Assembly: GCA_964443275.1 (NCBI GenBank)
Contig: CAYUCE010000054.1
Location: forward strand, 1-12,413
DNA length: 12,413 nt
Direction: 5' to 3'
Source of the DNA: CAYUCE01 sp964443275
GTDB taxonomy: Bacteria > Bipolaricaulota > Bipolaricaulia > CAYUCE01
The notes under the pieces are model-generated. The model did no database searches, was not told where the DNA came from, and was given only the letters and a program-made list of their open reading frames with translations. Numbering within the stretch: position 1 is the stretch's first letter; the number at the start of each line of letters is the position of its first letter. Both the position numbers and the translations under genes were made by a program. Shown one piece after another: positions 1 to 6,733 of the stretch.

Positions 1-19
1 CCCCTGTTAGTAAGCAGGT

Positions 20-532
20 TTGTGCAAAAGGGAGGGGGGTGAAGTTGAGCTAAAAGGCATAGATTCAGACAATGGAGGTGAGTTTATAAATTCTCATCTA
101 TTTCGCTATTGTGAAGAAGGGGGGATTACTTTCACCCGGGCTAGACCTTACCGGAAGAACGATAGCTGCTTTGTAGAGCAGAAGAACTGGTCGATAGTAA
201 GGAAGACTGTGGGCTATAATAGATACGATACTGAAGAGGAATTAGAGGCTTTAAACGCACTCTACAGGGAGTTAAGGCTTTATACTAACTTCTTCCAACC
301 GGTGATGAAGCTTAAGGAGAAGAAGAGGAGAGGAAGCAAGGTTAAAAAGAGATATGATAAAGCCAGGACTCCGTGTAGGAAAGTACTTGAATCACCACAG
401 GTTTCGGAGAGAGAAAAAGAGAACCTTAAAGAGGAGTATCAAAAACTGAATCCAGCTGAGCTAAATAGAAAGGTCGAAGAACTAAAAAAGCGGTTGTGGA
501 AAATCAATCAGATGAAGGGGAACCAACACTAG
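20..532 (+). pseudogene. Remnant of an insertion-sequence transposase (DDE/integrase catalytic core, C-terminal half)
   Basis: The reading frame keeps the second half of an rve-type integrase core. It has the second catalytic Asp in a G-IDSDNGGEF segment (about residues 14-23) and the catalytic Glu in the segment NDSCFVEQKN (about residues 47-56). A long basic, charged tail follows (KKRRGSKVKKRYDKA...), typical of IS481/ISNCY-like transposases of anaerobes. The first catalytic Asp and the N-terminal helix-turn-helix are missing. Two in-frame stops (8-10 and 11-13) lie just upstream of the only available start, a TTG, so the gene is broken here and not merely cut by the window edge. The tail may also be frameshifted, because an overlapping open frame continues to about 561. 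It would have excised and inserted the element when whole and is surely inactive now. The exact IS family is an inference. Confidence 0.75.
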
Positions 533-557
533 AGGAAGAGGTACTTTACTATGCTGT

Positions 558-581
558 TTCGTAGAGACGTAGAAGAGAATG
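558..581 (+). repeat. 24-nt sequence shared with 4788-4811
   Basis: The stretch beginning TTCGTAGAGACG and ending AGAAGAGAATG matches 4788-4811 at 20 of 24 positions. One copy lies just behind the transposase remnant and the other in front of the zinc-ribbon gene. It may be a scrap of the same mobile element in both places, but two copies are weak evidence. Confidence 0.4.
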
Positions 582-596
582 AGAAGGATTTGGAAT

Positions 597-653
597 ACAT
601 TTATTTATGAGGCAACGATAGGTCTTTCAAGTACATTTTATTATGAGGCAACG
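597..653 (+). repeat. Two direct copies of a 21-nt repeat, probable IS end
   Basis: ACATTTATTTATGAGGCAACG (597-617) recurs as ACATTTTATTATGAGGCAACG (633-653), 36 nt apart and differing at two positions. They lie downstream of the transposase remnant and probably mark the right end of that element. No matching left end is visible, because the window starts inside the element. I see nothing recognisable between 654 and 730. Confidence 0.5.
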
Positions 654-730
654 GGGCCTACGCTAACTATGAGTACTTATAGATAGGTTGAATAAACTGG
701 GGACACAGGAAAGCAAAATCATTTCACTTG

Positions 731-771
731 GTGATCTTTATCATGGATACGGATCAATCAACTACTAGGAT
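731..771 (+). promoter_or_regulatory. FNR/CRP-type operator and -10 element of the hydrogenase operon
   Basis: GTGATCTTTATCAT (731-744) fits the FNR consensus TTGAT-N4-ATCAA at 8 of 10 fixed positions. A -10-like hexamer TAGGAT (766-771) begins 21 nt after it, placing the box centre near -40.5 from the expected start, as for class II FNR/CRP activators. No -35 hexamer is needed in that arrangement. The same box and spacing occur before the Crp/Fnr gene at 3819-3859. The implied leader to the ATG at 898 is about 120 nt, in which I see no other element except the ribosome site AGGGGG just before the start. Confidence 0.65.
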
Positions 772-897
772 AAAGAGAAAGGCTCATTAAATTTTAACCT
801 GAAGCTGGTTGGATCGGGTTATTTTGAAATTTTAAAAGATGATAATTAAAAGGTTGAACAAGGTTGAGACCATCTATAGAAAGTTAGGGGGCGTTAA

Positions 898-1890
898 ATG
901 CCAAATAAACCAACCGTAGCATTTTACTGGTGTGCCTCTTGTGGGGGATGTGAGGAGGCAGTAGTGGACATTGCCGATCACCTACTGGAGGTGGTGGAAG
1001 CGGTACAGATAGGCTTTTGGCCGGTGGCCCTAGATTTTAAGAGAAAAGATGTGGAGAAGATGGAAGAGAATGAACTGGCTGCTTCATTTATTAACGGTTC
1101 AATCAGGCTCTCTGAGCAACAGGAGATGGCCGAGCTATTGCGAGAAAAGAGCCAGAATTTAATTACCTTTGGCAGTTGCTCACATCTGGGGGGCATTCCC
1201 GGGTTGGCCAATCTATGGGATAGAAAATCGGTGTTTCAAACCATATATACTGAGACTCCATCTTTGGAAAAGAAGGAGGAAGATATCTATCCTCAGCAGA
1301 TCACCCACCTGGAGGAAGGGGACCTACACTTACCGGCCTTCTTTGACACCGCCCATACCTTGGATCAGACTGTGGAGGTAGATTATTACCTCCCCGGCTG
1401 CGCACCCACCCCGGAGATGGTGATAGAAACAATTAGCGCCCTATTAGAAGGTAACCTACCTTCAAAAGGCTCCGTAATCGGACCTCACAAAGCTCTCTGT
1501 GATGAATGTGACCTAAAGGAATCCAAGCCCGATAAGATGCTTATAACCGAGGTTAAAAGGGTACATGAAATTATAGCTGATCCGGAGGAATGCTTTTTAG
1601 CCCAAGGGATAATCTGCATGGGACCGGCCACCCGGGGGGGTTGTGAGGCAAGATGCATCACTGGCAATATGCCCTGCACCGGATGCTTTGGCCCCACCGA
1701 TAAGGTCTTAGATCAGGGGGGTAAGATGCTCTCTGCCCTGGCTTCTATCATCGATTATGATACCGAAGAAGAACTACAAGCAGTTATTGAGAAGATACCC
1801 GATCCGGTAGGGACTTTTTACCGGTACAGCCTTCCCTCTTCACTGTTGGGTCAAAAGAGGATAAAAGCGAGAGGAGGTACCAATGAATAA
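898..1890 (+). CDS. mvhG: Group 3 [NiFe] hydrogenase small subunit (MvhG-like)
   Basis: This is the electron-transfer subunit of a soluble [NiFe] hydrogenase, passing electrons from H2 along three Fe-S clusters. The N-terminus reads WCASCGGCEEAVVDI. Cys15 and Cys18, with Cys94 (FGSCSHLGG) and Cys168 (LPGCAP), fit the proximal cluster ligands. The C-terminal half carries Cys201, 204, 232, 240, 249, 253, 260 and 263 (spaced as in ...MPCTGCFGP), enough for two more clusters. There is no twin-arginine signal and no membrane segment, so the enzyme is cytosolic, unlike groups 1 and 2. At 330 aa it is close to the usual MvhG size. The ATG follows AGGGGGCG. Its last 8 nt overlap the large-subunit start. 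The group 3c-like assignment rests on sequence style and the lack of a signal peptide; the usual MvhD/Hdr partners are not in the window. Confidence 0.9.
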   Translation: MPNKPTVAFYWCASCGGCEEAVVDIADHLLEVVEAVQIGFWPVALDFKRKDVEKMEENELAASFINGSIRLSEQQEMAELLREKSQNLITFGSCSHLGGIPGLANLWDRKSVFQTIYTETPSLEKKEEDIYPQQITHLEEGDLHLPAFFDTAHTLDQTVEVDYYLPGCAPTPEMVIETISALLEGNLPSKGSVIGPHKALCDECDLKESKPDKMLITEVKRVHEIIADPEECFLAQGIICMGPATRGGCEARCITGNMPCTGCFGPTDKVLDQGGKMLSALASIIDYDTEEELQAVIEKIPDPVGTFYRYSLPSSLLGQKRIKARGGTNE

Positions 1891-3343
1891 GAAGATAACT
1901 ATAGATCCAATTACCAGGTTAGAAGGCCATGGAAAGATAGAAATCTTTTTAAACCAAGATGGAAACGTAGAGAAAGCTTATCTACAACTTCCCGAGCTTA
2001 GAGGGTTTGAAAAATTCTCCGAGGGGCGGCTGGCCGAAGATATGCCCCAGATTACCGAGAGGATCTGCGGGGTCTGTCCCTGGGCTCATCATATGGCTTC
2101 TTCGAAGGCACTGGATGACCTCTATGGTGTAGATCCCCCACCGGCGGCCAAGAAAATTAGAGAGATGATCTATAACGTCTTTATCCTGGAAGACCATACA
2201 TTTCATTTTTTCTTTCTAGGCGGCCCGGATTTTATTACCGACCCAAAAGCGCCTAAGGACCAAAGGAACATACTGGGGATAATCCAAAAGGTGGGAAAGG
2301 ATGTAGGCAAGGAAGTAATAGGGATGAGAAAAGAATTAAGGGGCCTGGAAGCCTTAGTAGGGGGTAAGACCATACATCCGGTATGCGGCCTGCCGGGGGG
2401 AATCTCCAAGGCGTTGACCGAAGAGGACAGGGAACAATTTATCCAAGTAGCCGATCACGCTTTGGAGTTTACCCAATTTACGCTGGATCTTTTTAAAGAC
2501 ATGGTATTGGCAAATGACAAATACCTTGATCTAATCACCTCCGAAGCCTACACCCATCGGACATACTATATGGGCTTGGTAGATGAGGATAACCGGGTAA
2601 ACTTCTATGAGGGCAAAGTAAGAGTAGTGGACCCCAAGGGAGATGAATTTGCCAAATTCACCCCTCAACAGTACCTGGATAACTTAAGTGAACATGTAGA
2701 ACCCTGGACTTATGTGAAATTTCCTTACCTTAAAAAGGTAGGCTGGAAGGGGTTTGTAGATGGAGAAGAAAGCGGCATATTCAGCGTAGCTCCCCTAGCT
2801 TGTCTAAACGCGGCCTGCGGAATGGCCACCCCCCGGGCTCAAGAGGCCTACCAGGAGATGTATGAGACCTTAGACGGCAAGCCGGTCCATCATACCTTGG
2901 TCAACCACTGGGCCAGAGTGATAGAGATGGTTTACGGGGCAGAGAGGATAAAAGAGTTGGCCGAAGACGAGGAAATTACTTCTTCTAAAATAAGAGAACT
3001 TCCCCAACAGACCCCTGCGGAAGGGATGGGAGTAGTGGAAGCCCCCAGAGGTACATTATTTCATCACTATCTAACTAACGAGCAGGGGGTAATACAGAAG
3101 GCCAACTTGATAGTGGCCACCCAGAATAACTCCGCCCGGATGGCCATGTCCATAGATAAGGCGGCCAAAGAGCTGATCACCCAAGGGGAGGTAGACGAGG
3201 GACTTCTAAACATGGTGGAGATGGCCTTTAGGGCCTATGATCCCTGCCATGCATGTGCTACCCATACCCTGCCCGGTCAGATGCCACTTAAGGTAAATAT
3301 ATACGATCACCGTAAGGAACTGGTTACCCAGCTTAAACGATAA
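1883..3343 (+). CDS. mvhA: Group 3 [NiFe] hydrogenase large (catalytic) subunit (MvhA-like)
   Basis: This 486-aa catalytic subunit binds the NiFe(CN)2CO centre and splits or makes H2. The N-terminal TRLEGHGK segment carries the conserved Glu14. Ligand motif L1 is RICGVCPWAHH (Cys62, Cys65) and L2 is DPCHACATH (Cys455, Cys458). All four Ni-binding cysteines are present, so the enzyme should be functional. The sequence continues 25 residues beyond His461, and maturation proteases of this family cut after that His, so the mature chain would be 461 residues. The start is fixed by GAGGAGG six nt upstream and by the 8-nt overlap with the small subunit, implying translational coupling. The RGFEKF and APRGTLFHHY segments are typical of group 3 enzymes. 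The physiological electron partner cannot be told from this window. Confidence 0.93.
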   Translation: MNKKITIDPITRLEGHGKIEIFLNQDGNVEKAYLQLPELRGFEKFSEGRLAEDMPQITERICGVCPWAHHMASSKALDDLYGVDPPPAAKKIREMIYNVFILEDHTFHFFFLGGPDFITDPKAPKDQRNILGIIQKVGKDVGKEVIGMRKELRGLEALVGGKTIHPVCGLPGGISKALTEEDREQFIQVADHALEFTQFTLDLFKDMVLANDKYLDLITSEAYTHRTYYMGLVDEDNRVNFYEGKVRVVDPKGDEFAKFTPQQYLDNLSEHVEPWTYVKFPYLKKVGWKGFVDGEESGIFSVAPLACLNAACGMATPRAQEAYQEMYETLDGKPVHHTLVNHWARVIEMVYGAERIKELAEDEEITSSKIRELPQQTPAEGMGVVEAPRGTLFHHYLTNEQGVIQKANLIVATQNNSARMAMSIDKAAKELITQGEVDEGLLNMVEMAFRAYDPCHACATHTLPGQMPLKVNIYDHRKELVTQLKR

Positions 3344-3353
3344 AGGTTAGCAA

Positions 3354-3806
3354 ATGAACACAGTAATCCTTGGACTGGGCAATGAGCTTTTAGGCGATGA
3401 CGGAGTGGGGATAGTGGCAGCCAGACTACTGAAAAAACAGATAGGGGATGAAGTGGAGGTCATGGAAAGCTCCCTTTCCGGATTGGCCCTGCTGGATATA
3501 TTAGTTGGATATGAGAAGGCTATACTAATAGATTCCATCCTTACCGAGAATGGAAGCCCGGGCCAAATTTATGAGATTTTCCCCCAGGATTTACCGGCAC
3601 CCAAAGCCTCCTCCGCCCATTACGCCGGCCTGCCGGAGCTATTTGAGATAAGTGAAATTTATCAACTGGATTTTCCCCAATGGGTAAAGATCTTCGCCGT
3701 AGAGGTAGAGGATCCTTACACTCTAAGAGAGGGCCTCTCTAAACAAGTACAGAAGGCACTTCCGGATTTGATCACCAAGGTTAAAGCGGAAAGCTCCTGG
3801 AACTAA
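3354..3806 (+). CDS. Hydrogenase maturation endopeptidase (HyaD/HycI/HybD family)
   Basis: This protein trims the C-terminal extension of the large subunit once nickel is inserted, closing the active site. The 150-aa length is normal. The N-terminus LGLGNELLGDDGVG aligns residue for residue with E. coli HybD. The nickel-sensing acidic residues fall at Asp16 and Asp60 (AILIDSI), and the histidine at His89 (SSAHYAGLPEL). All three are present, in keeping with the large subunit upstream having a tail to cleave. It starts 10 nt after that gene with a weak AAAGG-type ribosome site, so it is the third gene of the hydrogenase operon. No terminator hairpin is obvious after it; the next operator begins 12 nt past its stop. 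Confidence 0.92.
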   Translation: MNTVILGLGNELLGDDGVGIVAARLLKKQIGDEVEVMESSLSGLALLDILVGYEKAILIDSILTENGSPGQIYEIFPQDLPAPKASSAHYAGLPELFEISEIYQLDFPQWVKIFAVEVEDPYTLREGLSKQVQKALPDLITKVKAESSWN

Positions 3807-3818
3807 AATCATACCCAT

Positions 3819-3859
3819 TTGATCTAAATCATAGGGCTAAGATTTTTGAAGCGTAGAAT
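3819..3859 (+). promoter_or_regulatory. FNR/CRP-type operator and -10 element of the Crp/Fnr gene
   Basis: TTGATCTAAATCAT (3819-3832) matches the FNR consensus TTGAT-N4-ATCAA at 9 of 10 fixed positions. TAGAAT (3854-3859), five of six matches to TATAAT, begins 21 nt downstream, so the box is centred near -40.5. Spacing is identical to that before the hydrogenase operon. It suggests class II activation and, given its position, autoregulation. About 50 nt of leader remain before the ATG. Confidence 0.7.
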
Positions 3860-3917
3860 AATAGAAATCCGGGTTTGGAAAAAGTGAATAAAGATTGAAG
3901 GTAAGAGGTTATTTATA

Positions 3918-4649
3918 ATGAGAAAAGGGACTGAAAGTTGTAGTCAACAATGTTGCTCCACAGTTTTTTCTAACATCTCCGATCAGGAGTTCTCCCAGCT
4001 CACTCAGCTTATGAATTTTTGCCGGTATCAGAAAGATGAGTTGATATTCCGGGAAAAAACTGTCTCTTCCGGTATATATGTACTCTGTGAAGGAAGAGTA
4101 AAGATGGTGCAAAGATCTCAAGCCAACGTAAAGAAACAACTCTTAAAATTAATTGGCCCCGGGGAACTGTTGGGAGAGTGTACGCTACTAGATGGCCAGG
4201 GGATGTACACTTCTAACGCCCGGACAATAACTGAAAGCAGGTTGGCTTTCATAGAAAAAAGTGATTTTTTAAATTTCATTCAAGATAAACACCAATTTGC
4301 GCTTAATTTAATACAGAAAATATCCCGGGAGCTTAAGGCCTTTCAAAGCAAGTTAATAGAGGCCTCCTATCAAACTATTGAGTCAAGATTGGCCCGTTTA
4401 CTTTTGCTTATGGCTGATAAATTCGGGATTAAAAAGGATTCGGTAATAGACTTTGATTTAGAACTTTCCCGGTCCGAGCTGGCAGAGATGGCCGGAGTGA
4501 CCCCGGAGACAGTCATACGAACCCTAAGCAAACTTAAAGGTGAGAATCTAATATCTGTTGATGGCAGGCAAGTTTCCATAAAAGATAAGGAAGGCCTTAA
4601 AGATTTGACCAAGTCACTGCCCATAATTTTGGCCGAAAACATTCTTTGA
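3918..4649 (+). CDS. Crp/Fnr family transcriptional regulator with N-terminal cysteine cluster
   Basis: This 243-aa regulator has a cyclic-nucleotide-type beta-barrel (about residues 15-125), a long dimer helix (about 125-160) and a winged helix-turn-helix (about 180-225). The recognition helix reads VTPETVIRTLSKLK. Glu197 and Arg201 correspond to FNR Glu209 and Arg213 and fit reading of TGAT/ATCA half-sites, while FNR Ser212 is replaced by Ile200. Cys8, Cys12 and Cys13 cluster at the N-terminus as in redox-sensing FNR-like proteins. The position of FNR Cys122 is not cysteine (RLAFIEK), although Cys34, Cys57 and Cys88 exist, so an FNR-type 4Fe-4S cluster is uncertain. The ATG is preceded by GGTAAGAGG. 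Location directly after the hydrogenase operon and shared operators suggest it controls H2 metabolism in response to redox or a small ligand. Confidence 0.9.
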   Translation: MRKGTESCSQQCCSTVFSNISDQEFSQLTQLMNFCRYQKDELIFREKTVSSGIYVLCEGRVKMVQRSQANVKKQLLKLIGPGELLGECTLLDGQGMYTSNARTITESRLAFIEKSDFLNFIQDKHQFALNLIQKISRELKAFQSKLIEASYQTIESRLARLLLLMADKFGIKKDSVIDFDLELSRSELAEMAGVTPETVIRTLSKLKGENLISVDGRQVSIKDKEGLKDLTKSLPIILAENIL

Positions 4650-4775
4650 AAGCCAGCTAAGCTGACAATACAGTTCCAAATAGAATTAATTGATGTTATC
4701 TAACTTAAATTAGACTAATGTCTCAATTTTTATTTACATATGTCGCAATCTCTATCTTAAATTTCTCGTACTTCG

Positions 4776-4797
4776 CTTCTTCGAAGCTTCGTAGAAG
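4776..4797. repeat. 22-bp near-perfect palindrome
   Basis: The stretch starts CTTCTTCGAAG and ends CTTCGTAGAAG, and 20 of 22 positions are self-complementary around a central AAGCTT. It lies 62 nt before the zinc-ribbon gene and could be an operator, a cruciform or a mobile-element scrap. Elsewhere in 4650-4858 I see only a small CAGCT-A-AGCTG dyad (4654-4664) after the regulator and no convincing promoter. Confidence 0.5.
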
Positions 4798-4811
4798 CAT
4801 AGAAGAGAATG
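4788..4811 (+). repeat. 24-nt sequence shared with 558-581
   Basis: This second copy of the TTCGTAGA...TAGAAGAGAATG stretch matches 558-581 at 20 of 24 positions and overlaps the right arm of the palindrome at 4776-4797. See the first copy for interpretation. Confidence 0.4.
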
Positions 4812-4858
4812 TATTTTTTTAAGCAAGCCATTATATAAAACCCCCATTTGGAGGAATA

Positions 4859-5089
4859 ATGAAAACAAAGACACTGCCCCAAAATTGGGAAAAGCTATTT
4901 GTTGAAATATATGGACCAAGTTCTTTGAAATCCTATATGAACTGGACCTGTATTAAATGCGGACACGAATATAATGCTATCCTTCACAGCGGCGAATGTC
5001 CTCGCTGTAAATACAACAGTGTTTTGACAAATTTCTTCGAGAAGATGGGCAATGCTTTAGTCCAAGCAGCCAAAGAGGAAAGGATATAA
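4859..5089 (+). CDS. Small zinc-ribbon protein, function unknown
   Basis: This 76-aa protein has two CxxC knuckles, CIKCGHEY (Cys31, Cys34) and CPRCKYN (about Cys47, Cys50), separated by 12 residues, which is the layout of a zinc ribbon. The rest is a hydrophilic N-terminus and a helical, Phe- and Ala-containing tail. There is no signal peptide or membrane helix. The ribosome site GGAGG stands 6 nt before the ATG, so it is likely well translated. The next gene starts only about 20-30 nt downstream, suggesting co-transcription with the HExxH membrane protein. It could be an accessory or regulator of that protein, but no homologue with known function was recognised. Confidence 0.75.
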   Translation: MKTKTLPQNWEKLFVEIYGPSSLKSYMNWTCIKCGHEYNAILHSGECPRCKYNSVLTNFFEKMGNALVQAAKEERI

Positions 5090-5117
5090 TCTATGAGTTA
5101 AAGCTGGTTTGATCTTC

Positions 5118-5918
5118 ATGTCAGTTACTAAGCGTTTCGGATATCTATCAATCGGTTTTTTAATAGCAACCCTTCTTTTTAGCTTCCCGTTGGGTGAAAA
5201 ATGCGAAGGTCACCCAACGCCGGGCAGTGATCAAAAAAATTCTTACCTAATATTGATCCCCCCTTATTTTGTTTTGTCCTACGGGATAAAAACTTACTTT
5301 CATGAAGCTGGACACGTTCTGTTTGCCACTTTAGCCGGAGCCAAGGAGGCGCGAATTACCCAGTGGAATCTTTTCTGGGGCCGGGCATCCTGGCGGTGGG
5401 TCAGGTGCCCACAAATTTGGCAGCGAGTAATGGCATCCGGCGGCGGTATGACCCTAACCCGAATACTTGCCGAAGGCACCGATATGCTTCTTGACCGGGA
5501 GCTGGTTCCCGATTATGTAGTCCAGCCTCTGGGGATGTTTTATATGGTGGCTCGGTTTGATATGCCCAATTACGTTCTAAAAAGCTCATTCGATAGATTC
5601 ATAATGGGCGAAAGCAGTCCCCATGATGACGTTTATCGGATAACTTCCGCCCTATCCGAATTATTTTTAAGAGACTGGGTGGGCATACCTGAAGAGAGAC
5701 AGAGAAAAAAAGAAGAGATAACTGATCTTCTTTATGCGGGGTGGATTTTAGCTTGTAGTCTTGATTTATACTACGATTGGCCGGAAATCATGAGAAATTA
5801 TGTCCGGTTAACGACAGGTTCTGAAAAGGACGCTAAAGATGTGCTCAACCGGGAGTTGAATTTTAACTTCAAAATCCGGGAAGGGGAACTTGAGTTAACT
5901 TTAAGTTATTCATTCTAG
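5118..5918 (+). CDS. Membrane protein with HExxH zinc-peptidase motif, possibly M50-like
   Basis: The protein is about 266 aa. It opens with a hydrophobic helix (FGYLSIGFLIATLLFSF), then a polar stretch with PTPGSDQ, then a second hydrophobic segment (YLILIPPYFVLSYGI) running straight into FHEAGHVLFATLAGA. HEAGH (His62, Glu63, His66) is a standard HExxH zinc site embedded near a membrane segment, as in M50 site-2-type proteases. A second candidate ligand group is SPHDDVYR near residue 175. The NxxPxxxxDG motif of true M50 enzymes is not seen, so it may be a divergent membrane metallopeptidase or a non-proteolytic relative. The start is uncertain: a TTG at 5109 is also in frame, and neither has a strong ribosome site. 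The C-terminal half is charged and soluble. The substrate is unknown. Confidence 0.7.
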   Translation: MSVTKRFGYLSIGFLIATLLFSFPLGEKCEGHPTPGSDQKNSYLILIPPYFVLSYGIKTYFHEAGHVLFATLAGAKEARITQWNLFWGRASWRWVRCPQIWQRVMASGGGMTLTRILAEGTDMLLDRELVPDYVVQPLGMFYMVARFDMPNYVLKSSFDRFIMGESSPHDDVYRITSALSELFLRDWVGIPEERQRKKEEITDLLYAGWILACSLDLYYDWPEIMRNYVRLTTGSEKDAKDVLNRELNFNFKIREGELELTLSYSF

Positions 5919-5990
5919 ATCATACCTACAGCCTTTTCCCAAATGACTACATTATCCTGATTACTTCCTTACTTTAGGTTTTTCTATCAC

Positions 5991-6018
5991 TTGACAATGG
6001 AAGATTCTTTGTTATAAT
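5991..6018 (+). promoter_or_regulatory. Sigma70-type promoter of the padR gene
   Basis: TTGACA (5991-5996) and TATAAT (6013-6018) are both perfect consensus hexamers, separated by 16 nt. Transcription would start near 6025, inside the palindromic operator. Such a strong promoter implies that repression, not activation, sets expression. Confidence 0.85.
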
Positions 6019-6021
6019 ATC

Positions 6022-6041
6022 GCTATCGATATATCGCTAGC
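6022..6041. promoter_or_regulatory. Palindromic operator, likely PadR autoregulatory site
   Basis: GCTATCGATATATCGCTAGC reads as an inverted repeat at 18 of 20 positions around a perfect CGATATATCG core. A direct repeat ATATCGCTA (6017-6025 and 6031-6039) is laid over it. It begins 4 nt after the -10 hexamer and covers the transcription start, where a bound dimer would block RNA polymerase. AT-rich palindromes like this are typical PadR targets. Confidence 0.75.
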
Positions 6042-6069
6042 AATTATATCGGAAGCGAGGTAAAACAGA

Positions 6070-6600
6070 ATGAGAAGGCAGATGAGGCGCGGTTTCTTGA
6101 AGCTATATACTTTAAAACTTCTGTTCGAAGGTGAGAAAACCGGCTACGGGTTGATGAAGACAATAGAGGAAGAGACGGGCTTTTGGAAACCGTCCGCCGG
6201 TTCAATATATCCCCTCCTTAAGTCCTTAGAAGAAGCCGACCTGGCCGAGCACCGGGAAGAAGACGATAAGAAGCTATATTCCCTAACTGAGAAAGGCCGA
6301 AAAGCTTTTGAGGAAGCAGAAGGTGCCCGTGCCGAAATACGGGAAAGCATAAATCGTTCCAGAGAAGTCTTTGCTAGGATCTTTGGTGAAAAATTTCCAC
6401 CGCCTCCGGACCCATTGGAGAGGATGAAAAGAAACCATAGAGCAGGTATATCAGATCCGCTTAAAGAAAGACTTATTGAACTAAAGGAAGTCATATTTGA
6501 TATTAAATTTCAGGATTTATCCTCTAAGCAGGAAAAAGAGATTGCAGGTATCCTAGGTCGTACAATTAATTCACTTGAAAAATTTGCTGACCTCGGTTAA
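6070..6600 (+). CDS. PadR family transcriptional repressor
   Basis: This 176-aa protein has a PadR winged helix at residues 5-85. It includes the family signature TGYGLMKTIEEETG and the SAGSIYPLLKSLEEADLAE recognition helix, then a wing ending in LYSLTEKGRKAF. The C-terminal half (about 85-176) is helical and charged and probably forms the dimer arm. The ligand is unknown. PadR proteins commonly repress adjacent drug or ABC exporters, and the next genes are an ABC exporter and a MATE pump, though both look damaged. The start ATG at 6070 follows AGCGAGGT; an in-frame ATG at 6082 is the only close alternative. The perfect promoter and palindrome upstream suggest negative autoregulation. Confidence 0.92.
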   Translation: MRRQMRRGFLKLYTLKLLFEGEKTGYGLMKTIEEETGFWKPSAGSIYPLLKSLEEADLAEHREEDDKKLYSLTEKGRKAFEEAEGARAEIRESINRSREVFARIFGEKFPPPPDPLERMKRNHRAGISDPLKERLIELKEVIFDIKFQDLSSKQEKEIAGILGRTINSLEKFADLG

Positions 6601-6733
6601 GGGTCAAAACCGGGTTCCTAAATGATTACTAGATTGCGGTGTTTTGTAAGCAATTAGAATCTCTTTCGTATTAACAGTTTATTTTCCGCAAAAACGGCAG
6701 TCTTTCGAATAGTTAAATGGAGGGTAGGGAAAG

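Noticed and set aside
4690..4700. TTGATGTTATC, an FNR-box-like sequence before the zinc-ribbon gene
   Set aside because: The half-sites are 3 nt apart, not 4, and no -10 hexamer stands at the right distance.
5109..5122. TTGATCTTCATGTC, an FNR half-site at the start of the HExxH gene
   Set aside because: Only one half-site fits, and it overlaps the start codon, not a promoter.
6144..6494. 116-aa open frame on the minus strand inside padR
   Set aside because: It is Ser-rich antisense of a clearly real gene, with no ribosome site.
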